38,445 nucleotides of DNA from Halobacteriales archaeon QS_1_69_70 (GTDB taxonomy: Archaea; Halobacteriota; Halobacteria; Halobacteriales; Haloarculaceae). This document shows, one piece after another, positions 7,914-17,541 of the stretch. The number at the start of each line of letters is the position of its first letter. Position 1 is the stretch's first letter. The notes under the pieces were generated by a model that saw only the letters and a program-made list of their open reading frames with translations, was not told where the DNA came from and made no database searches. Both the position numbers and the translations under genes were made by a program. The DNA is taken from assembly GCA_003021005.1 (NCBI GenBank), contig PXRI01000007.1, positions 2,155 to 40,599 of the forward strand. Reading direction: 5' to 3'.

Positions 7914-9176
7914 TTACTGATCGCTGTCGGCGCCGTCCGCGGCGGTCGCGCCTCGCGGGTCGCTCCGCTCCCCGCTCGCTCGTTCCGAGGCCGCCCGCCG
8001 GTCAATCGCGCGGCTCGCGGGTCGTCGGTCGCTCCGCTCCCTCCTCCCGCTCGCCCGTCCGGCGGCGCTCGCTCGTCCGGCGACCCTCCCTCCGGTCGGG
8101 TCGCCCGCCGCCAGTTCCTCGATCTGCTCGATGCCGAGCAGCTCCCGGGTCTCGGCGTCGAACGCCAGCGACTCCAGGCTCGCCTCTCCGCCGGCCGCGT
8201 CGCTCCCGGTGAGGTGCCGCCCGTGGCGGCCGAGGAGCGACGTGAGTTCCTGCGGGAGCATATAGGTGGTCGAGGGGCTGGTCCCGATGTCGGCCAGCGC
8301 GTCCATTCCCCGCTCGACCACCGCCCGCTCACCCATCGACTCGGCCGACTTCGCGCGGAGAACCGTGGATATCGCCTCCCCCTGTGCCTCGAGGATCTGG
8401 CTCTGCTTTTCGCCCTGCGATTCCAGGATGTTCGCCTGCTTGTCGCCCCGGGCGCGCTCGATGGCGCTGCGGCGTTCGCCCTGGGCCTCGAGGATCATCG
8501 CCCGGCGGCGTCGCTCGGCGGCGGTCTGCTGCTCCATCGCCGTCTGGACGGCCGTCGAGGGGTTGACCTCCCGGACCTCGACCGCCTCGACGCGGATGCC
8601 CCACTCGTCGGTCGGGCCCTCCAGTTCCTTCCGGATCTTCTCGTTGATGCGGGAGCGGTCGGACAGGGTGTCGTCCAGCTCCATGTCGCCGATCGCGGCC
8701 CGCAGCGTCGTCTGGGCGAGGTTCGAGACCGCGCGCTGGTAGTCTTCGACCTCCAGGAAGGCGCGCTTTGCGTCCATGACCCTGATGTAGACGACGGCGT
8801 CGGCCGTGACCGGGGAGTTGTCCCGCGTGATGGCCTCCTGGAGCGGCACGTCGAACGTCTGGGTCCGGAGGTCGAACCGGTGGGTCCGGGTGACGAACGG
8901 CGGGACGAGGTGGACCCCCGGGTCGAGGAGCCGCCGGTAGTCGCCCAGCACCGTCAGCGCCCGGCGCTCGTAAGCCTCGACGATCTCGACAGCGCTCGTC
9001 ACCGCCGCGATGACGACGACCAGGACCACGACGGCCGCCACGAGCAGCGGATCGAGGTCGATGATCCCGAGGAGGATGGCGCCGACGACGGCCAGCAGGA
9101 GGACCGTCACGACGGTGTTGCGGGCCGACGTGGTGGCGCTCTTGCGCCCGAGTTCCCGCGCCAGACCGTCCGGCAT
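7914..9176 (-). CDS. SPFH/Band 7 (stomatin/prohibitin-like) membrane protein with Arg/Ser-rich tail
   Basis: This 420-aa protein starts at MPDGLARELG (ATG 9176). Two N-terminal hydrophobic segments lie at about residues 22-40 and 44-62. The SPFH domain follows (about 63-230): YERRALTVLGDYRRLLDPGVHLVPPF, then FDVPLQEAITRDNSPVTADAVVYIRV. Then comes an Ala/Glu/Gln-rich coiled coil with repeated E-x-QGE units (about 228-275), as in stomatins. Such proteins form oligomeric membrane scaffolds, often with proteases or NfeD, but no NfeD partner is seen here. Residues about 365-412 are an Arg/Ser/Ala tail encoded by the dispersed GC-rich repeat and containing PASRAIDRR. That tail is not part of the family and looks like an inserted element. 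Confidence 0.88.
   Translation of the reverse strand: MPDGLARELGRKSATTSARNTVVTVLLLAVVGAILLGIIDLDPLLVAAVVVLVVVIAAVTSAVEIVEAYERRALTVLGDYRRLLDPGVHLVPPFVTRTHRFDLRTQTFDVPLQEAITRDNSPVTADAVVYIRVMDAKRAFLEVEDYQRAVSNLAQTTLRAAIGDMELDDTLSDRSRINEKIRKELEGPTDEWGIRVEAVEVREVNPSTAVQTAMEQQTAAERRRRAMILEAQGERRSAIERARGDKQANILESQGEKQSQILEAQGEAISTVLRAKSAESMGERAVVERGMDALADIGTSPSTTYMLPQELTSLLGRHGRHLTGSDAAGGEASLESLAFDAETRELLGIEQIEELAAGDPTGGRVAGRASAAGRASGRRERSDRRPASRAIDRRAASERASGERSDPRGATAADGADSDQ
7940..8105. repeat. GC-rich dispersed repeat, copy inside the SPFH gene
   Basis: It carries the same modules as 4431-4735 (CAATCGCGCGGCTCGCGGGTCG, CTCCTCCCGCTCGCCCGTCC), inside the last ~55 codons of the SPFH gene. It keeps the reading frame and is read as ASRAIDRR, the same register as the uvrC copy (ASRAVDHR). 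Confidence 0.7.
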
Positions 9177-9283
9177 GCTCCGGCGTTGGGCCGGTCGGTA
9201 CTTGAAGCTCTCCCCCGAGACGGACCACGGTCCCAGCCGGTTGCCGGGGGTATCACGCAGGAGGCGGCGGCCGTCCCGGGCTC

Positions 9284-11236
9284 TCAAAGCGCGCCGTCGA
9301 TCGCGTCGGCCGTGGCGTCGCCGACGCCCTCCACGCTCGCAAGCTCCGCCGGCGTGGCCGCCCGGACGCCGTCGACGCTGCCGAACCGCCGCAGGAGCCG
9401 CTTGCGGAGCTCCGGGCCGACGCCGGGGACCTCGTCGAGCGGCGTCGAGACGTCGTCCCGGACTGTCTGGTGGTACTGGACGGCGAACCGGTGGGCCTCG
9501 TCGCGGACCCGCTGCAGGAGGTGCAGCGCCGGGTCGTCGTCGGCCCAGTCGTGGACGCCGTGACGACGCGTCGCTCCTGAGGCGGTGACGACGAGTTCCT
9601 CCTCCTTCGCCAGCGCTACCACGGGGACGTCCCAGCCCGTCTCCTCGAGCGCCTCCCGGGCGGCGTCCAGCTGGCCCTCGCCGCCGTCGATACAGAGCAG
9701 GTCCGGGTCCGGGCGGTCGTCGCGGCCCGCCAGCGCCCGCTCGGCGCGCCACCGGACGAGTTCCCGCATGTTCCCGTAGTCGTCGTTCCGCTCGTCGAGC
9801 TTCTTCCGCCGGTAGCCGGACTTGTCGGGGCTGCCGTCGAGGAAGGTCACGTTGCTCCCGACGACGGCGCGACCCCGGGCGTGGCTGACGTCGAAGCCCT
9901 CGATGCGGTCCGGGCGGTCGAGGCCAAACCGTCGCGCCAGCGCCGCCGCCCCGTCCTCCTCGTATCCGCGCCGGCGGGCGTTCTTCAGCGCCAGCTCCAC
10001 CAGCTTCGCCTCGCGACCGGCGCCGGGGACGCGGACGGCGACGCCCTCCGCCTCGAGCCAGGCGGCGACCTCGTCATCGCCGTGGCGCTCGGAGAGCAAC
10101 AGCGCGTCCGGCAGCGGGCGGTCGGCGTAGAACTGCGGGATGAACGCCGCGAGAACCCGTGCGACGTCGGCGTGGCCACGCACCGCATCCGAGGACTCAC
10201 TTCGGTCGACCGCGGGGCTCGCGGCTCGCATGTCGTCGGTCGCCCCGGTCGAGGTTTCGCTACGCTCGGCCTCGCGGCTCGCGGGTCGCTCATGCTCCCG
10301 ATGGTCGACCGCGCGGCTCGCGTGTCGTCCCTCCCTCCGGTCGGTCCTCCCGCTCGCCCCTTCCGAGGCCTCGCTACGCTCGGCCTCGCGGGCCACCCGA
10401 TGCCGATCCCTTTCGACCAGCTTCCCGTCCTCGCTGTGGAGCCGCGCGACCGTCGCCGCGTCGCCATCCGTGGCCACCCCGAGGACGTCGACGACCTCCT
10501 CCTCGCGGGCGACGACGGCTTCGCCGCCGCCTCCGTGGAACGCCTCGACGGCGTCCAGCCGGTCCCGGAGCGCCGCCGCGCGCTCGAACGCCTGCCCCTC
10601 GGCCGCCTCGTCCATCGCCTCGCCGAGCGGCCCCGCGAGGACGCCCGTCTCGCCCTCGAGGAACCGGACGGCCGACTCGACGTCGTCGCCGTAGCTGTCG
10701 GCGTCGATCTCGTCGGTACATGGCGCGGTACACAGCCCCATCTCGTGGTCGAGACACGGCCGGTCCCGGTCGGCGTACTTGTGGTCGGAGCAGCCGCGGA
10801 GCCCGTACACCGACCGGAGCGCCTTCACGACGGTGTCGACGCGGCCCTTGTTCGTGAACGGCCCGAACACCGTCGCGCCGTCGTCGGGATCCCGCGTGAC
10901 CTGGATCCGGGGGAACGCGTGGTCGGTCAGCTGGACGAGCGGGTAGGACTTGTCGTCCTTCAGCCGGACGTTGTAGGTCGGCTGGTGGCGCTTGATGAGG
11001 TTCGCCTCGAGCAACAGCGCCTGGGTCTCGGTGTCCGTGACGGCGACGTCGACGTCGTCGGCGGCCCGGACCATCCGCCGGATGCGCTCGCTCCGCGGGT
11101 CGGCGTAGCTGCGAACCCGGTCCCGGACGTCGACCGCCTTGCCGACGTAGACCACGTCGCCGTCGGCCTCGAACTGGTAGACGCCGGGCTCCCGCGGGAG
11201 GTCCTCGGCGCGCTCGCGGACCGCCTCGGCGTCCAT
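9284..11236 (-). CDS. uvrC: excinuclease ABC subunit UvrC, with repeat-derived insertion
   Basis: UvrC makes the 3' and 5' incisions in nucleotide excision repair. The 650-aa protein has an N-terminal GIY-YIG nuclease (PGVYQF...VVYVGKA, residues 17-35), conserved cysteines at about 149-173, a UVR motif (about 213-233), the RNase H-like nuclease ([10 protein letters not shown] about 446; [11 protein letters not shown] about 513; [12 protein letters not shown]) and C-terminal helix-hairpin-helix repeats. The frame is intact. Residues about 283-353, between the UVR motif and the RNase H-like domain, are a hydrophilic Arg/Ser/Glu insert encoded by the dispersed GC-rich repeat. The ATG at 11236 gives the expected [10 protein letters not shown]...PGVYQF opening. 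It diverges from mdh by 92 bases. The partner uvrB is disrupted in this window. Confidence 0.93.
   Translation of the reverse strand: MDAEAVRERAEDLPREPGVYQFEADGDVVYVGKAVDVRDRVRSYADPRSERIRRMVRAADDVDVAVTDTETQALLLEANLIKRHQPTYNVRLKDDKSYPLVQLTDHAFPRIQVTRDPDDGATVFGPFTNKGRVDTVVKALRSVYGLRGCSDHKYADRDRPCLDHEMGLCTAPCTDEIDADSYGDDVESAVRFLEGETGVLAGPLGEAMDEAAEGQAFERAAALRDRLDAVEAFHGGGGEAVVAREEEVVDVLGVATDGDAATVARLHSEDGKLVERDRHRVAREAERSEASEGASGRTDRREGRHASRAVDHREHERPASREAERSETSTGATDDMRAASPAVDRSESSDAVRGHADVARVLAAFIPQFYADRPLPDALLLSERHGDDEVAAWLEAEGVAVRVPGAGREAKLVELALKNARRRGYEEDGAAALARRFGLDRPDRIEGFDVSHARGRAVVGSNVTFLDGSPDKSGYRRKKLDERNDDYGNMRELVRWRAERALAGRDDRPDPDLLCIDGGEGQLDAAREALEETGWDVPVVALAKEEELVVTASGATRRHGVHDWADDDPALHLLQRVRDEAHRFAVQYHQTVRDDVSTPLDEVPGVGPELRKRLLRRFGSVDGVRAATPAELASVEGVGDATADAIDGAL
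10178..10390. repeat. GC-rich dispersed repeat, copy inside uvrC
   Basis: The segment encodes UvrC residues about 283-353, a hydrophilic linker. Positions 10296-10359 match the intergenic copy at 4610-4673 in 63 of 64 bases. It also contains repeated CTCGCTACGCTCGGCCTCGC units (about 10259 and 10371). The insertion preserves the uvrC frame. Confidence 0.75.
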
Positions 11237-11328
11237 CGTAACGACGCCTCCGGGGTCGAACGGTATCAGGGTGACGCGTCGGCACCGAACGGGAAGAGTT
11301 AATCGACTGCCGCGACCACGCTTCGGGC

Positions 11329-12243
11329 ATGACCAAGGTCAGCGTGATCGGCGCGGCCGGGACCGTCGGTGCCGCGGCGGGGTACGACATCGGGCTCCGC
11401 GGCGTCGCGGACGAACTGGTGTACGTGGACATCCCGGACCAGCGGGACGTCACCGTCGGGCAGGCGGCGGACACGAACCACGGGGTGGCCTACGACTCGA
11501 ACACGACCGTCCGGCAGGGCGACTACGAGGACACGGCCGGGTCGGACGTCGTGGTCATCACCGCCGGCATCCCGAGACAGCCCGGACAGACCCGGATCGA
11601 CCTGGCGGGCGACAACGCCCCCATCATGGAGGACATTCAATCGTCGCTCGACGAGCACAACGACGACTACGTCTCCATCACCACCTCGAACCCCGTCGAC
11701 CTGTTGAACCGGCACCTGTACGAGTCCGGCGACCGCGACCGCCACAGCGTCATCGGCTTCGGCGGCCGGCTGGACTCCGCGCGGTTCCGGTACGTGCTGG
11801 CCGAGCGGTTCGACGTCCCGCTACGGAACGTCGAGGCGACGATCCTCGGCGAGCACGGCGACGCCCAGGTGCCCGTCTTCTCGAAGGTCCGCGTCGACGG
11901 CGCCGACCCGGACTTCTCGGCCGACGAGAGGGAGGAGATCCTCGAGGCCCTACAGCAGTCGGCGATGGACGTCATCGAGCGGAAAGGCGCGACGGAGTGG
12001 GGTCCAGCGACCGGCGTCGGTCACATGGTCGAAGCCGTCCTCCGAGACACCGGCGAGGTCCTGCCCGGGTCGCTCGTGCTGGACGGCGAGTACGGCTACG
12101 GGGATACGGCGTTCGGGGTGCCCGTCAAGCTCGGGTCCGGCGGCGTCGAAGCGGTCGTCGAGTGGGATCTCGACGGCTACGAGGCCGACCTGATGGACGA
12201 GGCCGCCGAGAAGCTGTCGGAGCAGTACGCCGAGATCGCCTAG
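11329..12243 (+). CDS. mdh: malate dehydrogenase
   Basis: This 304-aa protein of the lactate/malate dehydrogenase family catalyses malate to oxaloacetate with NAD in the citric acid cycle. The Rossmann motif GAAGTVG is at residues 8-14, and the mobile loop RQPGQTR carries the Arg typical of malate specificity. The catalytic ILGEHGDAQ has its His at about 176. The sequence resembles the tetrameric, LDH-like halophilic MDH known from Haloarcula, with the expected length. A GAGTTAAT TATA-like element at about 11295-11302 is 27 bases before the ATG, so the start is secure. Its stop overlaps the end of a convergent 37-codon ORF. Confidence 0.96.
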   Translation: MTKVSVIGAAGTVGAAAGYDIGLRGVADELVYVDIPDQRDVTVGQAADTNHGVAYDSNTTVRQGDYEDTAGSDVVVITAGIPRQPGQTRIDLAGDNAPIMEDIQSSLDEHNDDYVSITTSNPVDLLNRHLYESGDRDRHSVIGFGGRLDSARFRYVLAERFDVPLRNVEATILGEHGDAQVPVFSKVRVDGADPDFSADEREEILEALQQSAMDVIERKGATEWGPATGVGHMVEAVLRDTGEVLPGSLVLDGEYGYGDTAFGVPVKLGSGGVEAVVEWDLDGYEADLMDEAAEKLSEQYAEIA

Positions 12244-12353
12244 TCCTCCCGATCCGGGCGTCGGTCCCCGTACTCCTCGGGGAGGCGGTCACCGGTGAGC
12301 GCCGCCCACTCGGAGAGCCTGTCCGGGTCGCGGCTACGGGTCTGGCTGGTCAT
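12240..12353 (-). CDS. 37-aa hydrophilic small protein, convergent with mdh
   Basis: ATG 12353 opens a 37-codon frame ([16 protein letters not shown], ending in RRPDRED) whose TAG overlaps the mdh stop. The product is polar and charged, with one amphipathic stretch, [30 protein letters not shown] element at 12389-12398 on the minus strand could be its promoter. Codon usage is GC3-rich like real genes. The end-to-end overlap and promoter argue for it; its length and lack of a known family argue against. Function is unknown. Confidence 0.4.
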   Translation of the reverse strand: MTSQTRSRDPDRLSEWAALTGDRLPEEYGDRRPDRED

Positions 12354-12664
12354 GGTACCGTTCGACACTGGTAGCTCACCGTCGTTCGAGTTAACTCTTT
12401 GGCCGACAGTCGCAGGTAGTGTTGAGTTGAGCGAAAGAGAGAGAAATTAGCGCACGTCGGCGGTAACGACGGCATTCCGAACGCCGCCTCCCGCTCGCGG
12501 GCTGGACTCGCTGTACGCGACCGAATGCCGTGCGTACGTCGGCTCGCTCCGCGAGCGGTCGGCCCCGTTGGCGTTTCCGCCCGATGCCGGCTGGCCGGTC
12601 CGGCTCTCGTGTACTGAAACATGGCCACCGAAAGGGATGCGAGCGGGCGGCGGTCCCCGGCCGG
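12354..12664. other. 311-base intergenic region with long inverted repeat
   Basis: I find no supported gene. It contains an A/T and purine-rich part (12389-12450, including GAGCGAAAGAGAGAGAAATTAG) and a 9-base perfect inverted repeat, ACGGCATTC (12469-12477) and GAATGCCGT (12523-12531), with a 45-base loop that includes CCCGCTCGCGGG. A GCTCGCTCCGCGAGC hairpin follows at about 12541-12556. It could be a structured RNA or the 3' region of the surface-protein transcript. Confidence 0.35.
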
Positions 12665-15600
12665 TCAGGAGTCGCCCCGGTCGCGGTGCCGCGCTAACCC
12701 GACTAACGTCAGCACGATACCGATCAGCAAGAGCAGGACGAACACCGGAAGTGCGCCGCCGCCGCCGGACAGCACCCCAGCGGCATCCTCCTCCTCGTCA
12801 GCCTCGGCCTGGACGGTGCCGGCCACGATCCGGTTCGCCTGGATAGTGTGGTTCCCCGGCTCGGTCACGCGGTAGGGCACCCGGACTGTCGTCGTCTCGT
12901 TCGCCGGCAGGGTGAACGTCTCCGTCTTCTCCAGCGCGCCGTCGTTCCGCACCTGGAGGACGAACTCGCCGCGCTCCTCGGCCGTGTTCTCGACCTCGAC
13001 GATGACCTCGATCTCCTCGCCGGGCGTCACCTGGTACTGGCTCAGAGACGCGTCGACCACTGTGTACCGGTCGTTCGGTTCGAGCCGCTGGGGGTCCTCC
13101 GAGTCGGGGATGCCGTCATCGTCGGAGTCAGTGTCCTTGTAGTCCGGGACGCCGTCACCGTCGGTGTCGTCGGTGCCCTCCACGGCGTCGGGAACCCCGT
13201 CACCGTCCGTGTCGGTGTCCCTGTAGTTCGGGACGCCGTCACCGTCGACGTCGCCATCGCCCTCCTCGTCGTCCGGAATGCCGTCGCCGTCCGTATCGGT
13301 GTCCTCGTCGTCCGGCGTGCCGTCGTCGTCGAGGTCGTTCTCACCGTCCTCGCTGTCGGTTCCGTTCTCTCCCGGCGTGCCGTCGGTGGTTTCGTCGGTG
13401 TCCGACGAGCCGTCATTGTCGCCCGACGAGCCGTCATTACCGCCCGATGACTCGTCATCGTCGTCGGCGCTGTCATCGGTGTCGTCGAGGTAATCCGGGG
13501 TACCGTCGCCGTCGGCGTCGCCGGTCCCCTCCTCCGAGTCGGGAATGCCGTCGCCGTCGGAGTCTTCGTCCTTGTAGTTCGGCGTGCCGTCGTCGTCGGC
13601 GTCGCCGGCACCCTCCTCCGAGTCAGGAATCCCATCGCCATCGGAGTCCTCGTCTTTGTAGTCCGGCGTGCCATCACCATCGGTATCATCGGCGCCTTCT
13701 TCGGAGTCGGGGATGCCATCACCGTCGGAATCTTCGTCCTTGTAGTCAGGCGTCCCGTCACCGTCAGTATCGTCTGCGCCTTCTTCGGAGTCAGGAATCC
13801 CATCACCGTCGGAATCTTCGTCCTTGTAGTCAGGCGTCCCGTCACCATCGGTGTCCTCGGCGCCTTCTTCGGAGTCAGGAATCCCGTCACCATCGGAATC
13901 TTCGTCCTTGTAGTCAGGCGTCCCGTCACCATCGGTATCGTCGGTGCCCTCCTCTGAGTCGGGGATACCATCGCCGTCAGAGTCTTCGTCCTTATAATCC
14001 GGCGTGCCATCGCCGTCGGTGTCATCAGAGCCCTCTTCAGAGTCAGGAATCCCGTCGCCATCAGAGTCTTCGTCCTTATAATCCGGCGTGCCATCGCCGT
14101 CGGTGTCATCAGAGCCCTCTTCAGAGTCGGGGATACCATCGCCGTCAGAGTCTTCATCCTTGTAGTCCGGCGTGCCATCACCATCGGTGTCATCAGAGCC
14201 CTCTTCAGAGTCCGGGATGCCATCACCGTCAGAGTCTTCATCCTCATGATCCGGCGTACCGTCACCATCGGTGTCGTCGTCACCCTCCTCCGAGTCAGGA
14301 ATCCCGTCGCCGTCAGAGTCGTTCGTGTCAGCCGGCGTGTCGACGGTGAACGTGGCGGTGTCGGTGCCGACGTTCCCGGCGTCGTCCTCGGCGTACACCG
14401 TCACCGAGTGGTCGCCGTCGGACAGGTTCGACAGCGTCGTCTCCGTGTTGGGGTCGAACGTCCAATTGTCGCCGTCGTCGAGGCTGTAGTTCCACTCGTT
14501 GACGGACTCATCCGCGCTGACGTCGAGTGAAACGTTCTCGCTTCCGTAGGTCTCCCCGTCGGCCGGTTCAGAGATGGTGACTGTCGGCGCAGTCGTGTCG
14601 ACGACGAACGTGGCGGTGTCGGTGCCGACGTTGCCGTCGTCGTCCTCGGCATACACCGTTACCGTGTGCTCACCGTCGGAAAGGTTCGAGAGCGTCGTCT
14701 CCGTGTTCGGATCGAACGTCCGATTGTCGCCGTCGTCGAGGCTGTAGTTCCACTCGTTGACGGACTCGTCCGCGCTGACGTCGAGCGAAACGTTCTCGCT
14801 TCCGTAGGTCTCCCCGTCGGCCGGCTCGGAGATACTGACCGTCGGCGCGGTCGAGTCGGACGGCGAGTCGCCCGTCGAGTCGGACGGGGTCGTCACACCT
14901 CCCGAGACGCCGGCCCCGAAGTCCGCACCGATGGGGTTGTCGGAGCTGTCCTCGAAGGGCTCCGTTTCGCCGTCGAGCGTCCCGTAGTAGAGGTTTTCGG
15001 TGTCCTTGTTGAGGTAGATGACCTCGAGGCGGCCGTCGCCGGTCACGTTCGCGGCGGCGATCGGCGCCTTCTCCGCCTTCTCGTAGTCCGGCTTCAGGAG
15101 CTCCTTGTCACCGGAGGAGTCGACCAGCGCGAGGTTGCTGCTCCCGTCGACGACCGCGACCCGCTGGTTCCCGTCGCCGTCGAAGTCGCCGAGCGGCCCG
15201 GCGCCGAGTCCACGGTCGTCGCCGACCTGGGAGTAGCCGGTGTCCACGAGGGAGCCGTCGTCGTCGACGTACCAGACGCGACTGGAGGCGCCGACGTACA
15301 CGACCTCCTTCGCGCCGTCGCCGTCGAAGTCACCGTAGCCGATGACGCCCTTCACGTCCGTGTCGGCGACGCGCTGGGGCGACCCGCCCGGCTCGACGCG
15401 GTAGATGGAGTTGCTGTTGCTGGCGCCCTCGTAGATGACGGCCGTCGTCCCGTCATCGTCGTAGTCGCCCAGTGCCATGGCCGTATTTCCGGAGGCCGCG
15501 CCGGTCGCGAGCTGCTCTGTGTTCCCATCAGGGTCGACGAGCCGCAGCTTCCCCTGGTCGTTGACCGATGGAACCTCGACGGTCCCGTCGTCGTCGATGT

Positions 15601-15832
15601 CGGCCGGTGGGCCGACTATCTCGGCCGAGACGCCCGTATCCGTCGTGTCGCCGTCCGCGTCCACCATGTGGCTGGACTCGTCGACCGTCCCGGTCTCGCC
15701 ACCCGCGACCGGGACGGAGACGGCCCCGAGGGCGATCATGCAGACGATCGCGATTATCAGCAGCGACGACCCGCTGCGTCCGAGCCGATTGGTCAGTGCC
15801 TCGATGCCGTATCTCGTCTGTGGTGAGTTCAT
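12665..15832 (-). CDS. large cell-surface protein: beta-propeller repeats, Ig-like pair, calcium-binding TSP3 repeats, C-terminal anchor
   Basis: This is a 1055-aa exported protein. The N-terminus has a hydrophobic signal/anchor ([16 protein letters not shown], residues 23-38). Residues about 75-300 carry FG-GAP/VCBS-like units with DxDxDG calcium loops ([16 protein letters not shown] and relatives), suggesting a beta-propeller. Next are two nearly identical 86-residue Ig-like domains ([20 protein letters not shown]), ten tandem 28-residue thrombospondin-type-3 units ([19 protein letters not shown]) and about three diverged ones. A CARDB-like beta domain follows ([23 protein letters not shown]), then a single transmembrane helix and RHRDRGDS. 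The DxDxDG repeats should bind many Ca ions and form a rigid stalk. An adhesion or S-layer-associated role is inference. The TATA box is at 15911-15920. Confidence 0.9.
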   Translation of the reverse strand: MNSPQTRYGIEALTNRLGRSGSSLLIIAIVCMIALGAVSVPVAGGETGTVDESSHMVDADGDTTDTGVSAEIVGPPADIDDDGTVEVPSVNDQGKLRLVDPDGNTEQLATGAASGNTAMALGDYDDDGTTAVIYEGASNSNSIYRVEPGGSPQRVADTDVKGVIGYGDFDGDGAKEVVYVGASSRVWYVDDDGSLVDTGYSQVGDDRGLGAGPLGDFDGDGNQRVAVVDGSSNLALVDSSGDKELLKPDYEKAEKAPIAAANVTGDGRLEVIYLNKDTENLYYGTLDGETEPFEDSSDNPIGADFGAGVSGGVTTPSDSTGDSPSDSTAPTVSISEPADGETYGSENVSLDVSADESVNEWNYSLDDGDNRTFDPNTETTLSNLSDGEHTVTVYAEDDDGNVGTDTATFVVDTTAPTVTISEPADGETYGSENVSLDVSADESVNEWNYSLDDGDNWTFDPNTETTLSNLSDGDHSVTVYAEDDAGNVGTDTATFTVDTPADTNDSDGDGIPDSEEGDDDTDGDGTPDHEDEDSDGDGIPDSEEGSDDTDGDGTPDYKDEDSDGDGIPDSEEGSDDTDGDGTPDYKDEDSDGDGIPDSEEGSDDTDGDGTPDYKDEDSDGDGIPDSEEGTDDTDGDGTPDYKDEDSDGDGIPDSEEGAEDTDGDGTPDYKDEDSDGDGIPDSEEGADDTDGDGTPDYKDEDSDGDGIPDSEEGADDTDGDGTPDYKDEDSDGDGIPDSEEGAGDADDDGTPNYKDEDSDGDGIPDSEEGTGDADGDGTPDYLDDTDDSADDDDESSGGNDGSSGDNDGSSDTDETTDGTPGENGTDSEDGENDLDDDGTPDDEDTDTDGDGIPDDEEGDGDVDGDGVPNYRDTDTDGDGVPDAVEGTDDTDGDGVPDYKDTDSDDDGIPDSEDPQRLEPNDRYTVVDASLSQYQVTPGEEIEVIVEVENTAEERGEFVLQVRNDGALEKTETFTLPANETTTVRVPYRVTEPGNHTIQANRIVAGTVQAEADEEEDAAGVLSGGGGALPVFVLLLLIGIVLTLVGLARHRDRGDS
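13481..14320 (-). repeat. ten tandem 84-bp repeats (coding minisatellite)
   Basis: Ten 84-base units encode 28-residue calcium-binding repeats in the surface protein. Units 2-4 are identical in protein, and the variable residues cluster at positions 14-15 of the unit (SD, TD, AE, AD, AG, TG). Synonymous differences between units show the array is not a recent perfect expansion. Confidence 0.9.
14336..14851 (-). repeat. two tandem 258-bp repeats (Ig-like domains)
   Basis: Two consecutive 86-codon units in the surface protein differ at only a handful of residues (for example R/W after GDN, and EHTV/DHSV). The DNA is also very similar, so this is a recent duplication or gene conversion. Confidence 0.85.
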
Positions 15833-15910
15833 GCTGGAGGGTCCCCCGTTCCGTCAGTGTAGGCCAACTCTTCGAAGCTCTCCAATAAGCCCGTCGCCGG
15901 TAACTTCCCG

Positions 15911-15920
15911 TTATTTATAT
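15911..15920 (-). promoter_or_regulatory. TATA box of the surface-protein gene
   Basis: An ATATAAATAA element on the minus strand, in an otherwise GC-rich spacer, is about 80 bases before the ATG. That implies a leader of roughly 50 nt, unlike the mostly leaderless neighbours. Confidence 0.45.
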
Positions 15921-16110
15921 GTTCGTGTGAAATCGTGTCAGAGAATTCCGCGGTTGCGATACTCCGTACTCCTACTGCGTGAGAATCACGACCCCGCGTC
16001 CATGTCGCTTCCTGCTTGGTATGGGGTCTATGAGGGGCCTCAACCGCTCGGTTGGGAGTCGCCGGCTGTGCGATATACCGCGTGAGAGACGCGGTCGTGG
16101 TGCCGTGCGG

Positions 16111-16353
16111 TCAGATCAGCTGGTCGCCGTCATCGTCGTAGACCTCGATGGCGTCGACGGGACAGACCCTGGCGGCGAACTTCGCGTCCAGTTCCGCGTC
16201 CGCCGGCACTGCCCGTTCGAAGGTCTCCGGTTCGACCTGCTCGCTCCCTTCGAGGTCGGCCTTCCCGGCGTCGGTGTCCTCGGTGAAGGCGTCCCACTCG
16301 GCGACGCACTGGAACATTCCGATACAGGTGTCGCGGTCGAACCGGACCTTCAT
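16111..16353 (-). CDS. 3Fe-4S-type ferredoxin
   Basis: This 80-aa protein starts at MKVRFDRDTCIG (ATG 16353). The cluster ligands are a CIGMFQC pair (C-x5-C, about residues 10 and 16) and a late RVCPVDAI. This C-x5-C...CP pattern is typical of small 3Fe-4S ferredoxins that feed electrons to P450s and other oxygenases, rather than C-x2-C-x2-C 4Fe-4S ferredoxins. The middle is acidic, as expected for a halophile. The redox partner is not evident. Neighbours are amino-acid/amine oxidoreductase genes, and functional coupling is only a possibility. Confidence 0.85.
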   Translation of the reverse strand: MKVRFDRDTCIGMFQCVAEWDAFTEDTDAGKADLEGSEQVEPETFERAVPADAELDAKFAARVCPVDAIEVYDDDGDQLI

Positions 16354-16445
16354 ACCGGCCGTTGGGGCGAGACTGGCATAGGCGTGGCGCCGACTCAGGC
16401 CCGGAGGAGGCGGCATCCGTCTGGAACGATGGGTCGTCCGGCCGG

Positions 16446-17417
16446 CTACAGCGACACCTCGGTCCCGGCGCCTGCCTCGCGGGCCCGCTCGTAGAGGTGG
16501 GCGCCTGCGGCGGCGTCCAGCACCGCCGATCCGACGCTGGCGACGACCGTCGCCCCCTCGGGCGACTGCTGCTCGGCTCCATCCCCGAGCAGCCGACCCA
16601 ACGCCACCAGGTCCTCGACCCCGAGGGCCGTGCCCCGGAAGTCGCCGGTCTCGATGACCTCCTCCGGGCCGTCCGCGAACACTGCCGCCGCGTCCTCGAC
16701 GACGGCGGGGGCGAGTTCCTGCGTCTCGGCGGTGAACGCGCCGATGGCGACCACGAGCGCCCCCGCCGAGAGGGATTCAGGCGGGAAGACGGGCTCGCTC
16801 GCGGTGGTCGCCGTCACGACGACGTCGGCGCCCTCGACGGCGGCGGCCGGCGAGTCGACGGCCGTCGCCGGAACCCCCGCCTCGCGGAGATCCGCCGCAC
16901 ACGCCGCCCGCGAGTCGCTGGGCGAGTACACCCGGACGTCCGACAGCGAGGCGACGGTGTCGATGGCGCGGGTCTGCCAGCGGGCCTGCACACCGGCGCC
17001 GAGCACGCCCACCGTGGCGGCCTCGGGGGCGAGCGCCCGGACGGCGACGGCGCCGATAGAGCCCGTCCGGGCGTTCGTGATGGTGGTGCCACCCATGTAG
17101 GCCGCGGGCTCGCCCGTCCGGGCGTCGGTCAGCGCGAGTTGGGCGTGAATGGTCGGCAGCCCGCGGTCGACGTTCCCCTCGTGGACGCCGACGAGTTTCG
17201 TCGCGTACAGCGGCTCGCCGTGGACGTAGGCCGGCATCGTCAGGCCCGTGCCGAGCGGCTCCTCGCCGTCGAGTCCCTCGCCGACCGGGTAGTGCGGTCG
17301 CTCGGGCCGGACGGTCTCGCCCGTTGCCTGTGTGACCAGGGCCTCGGCGACCTCGTCGACGAGTCCCGCGAGGTCCAGGAGGTCGCGGATCTCGTCGTCG
17401 GAGACGACCAATACCAT
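16446..17417 (-). CDS. ornithine cyclodeaminase / mu-crystallin family protein
   Basis: This 323-aa NAD(P)-dependent enzyme opens MVLVVSDDEIRDLLDL. Family landmarks are TMPAYV..EPLYATKLVGVHEGNVDRGLPTIHA (substrate lysine and cofactor contacts, about residues 58-92), AYMGGTTITNARTG, and the Rossmann motif VGVLGAGVQARWQ (about 136-148). It ends with a GDFRGTALG segment. Members act as ornithine cyclodeaminase, archaeal alanine dehydrogenase or imino-acid (pyrroline) reductase, and sequence alone does not decide. It is divergent from an FAD amine/amino-acid oxidoreductase with a 124-base shared promoter region, which hints at linked imino-acid or proline/D-amino-acid metabolism. Confidence 0.9.
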   Translation of the reverse strand: MVLVVSDDEIRDLLDLAGLVDEVAEALVTQATGETVRPERPHYPVGEGLDGEEPLGTGLTMPAYVHGEPLYATKLVGVHEGNVDRGLPTIHAQLALTDARTGEPAAYMGGTTITNARTGSIGAVAVRALAPEAATVGVLGAGVQARWQTRAIDTVASLSDVRVYSPSDSRAACAADLREAGVPATAVDSPAAAVEGADVVVTATTASEPVFPPESLSAGALVVAIGAFTAETQELAPAVVEDAAAVFADGPEEVIETGDFRGTALGVEDLVALGRLLGDGAEQQSPEGATVVASVGSAVLDAAAGAHLYERAREAGAGTEVSL

Positions 17418-17541
17418 GCCCCCTTACAGCCCTCACGACGGCTTAGGTGTTGTTCCTCCGCCGTATCCGGCGGCCAGGCAGGCGTGCCGCTTGACCCCGC
17501 CGCCAGGTAGGCTTATGGAGCCGTCGTGCCGACGGCGTGGC

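Noticed and set aside
12350-12628. 92-codon minus frame in the intergenic region before mdh's convergent ORF
   Set aside because: Arg/Thr-rich, no promoter spacing, overlaps the better 37-codon frame, and I recognise no family.
13042-14283. 413-codon Arg/Thr/Met-rich minus frame in the 84-bp repeats
   Set aside because: It is an out-of-frame reading of the calcium repeats and has no independent start signal.
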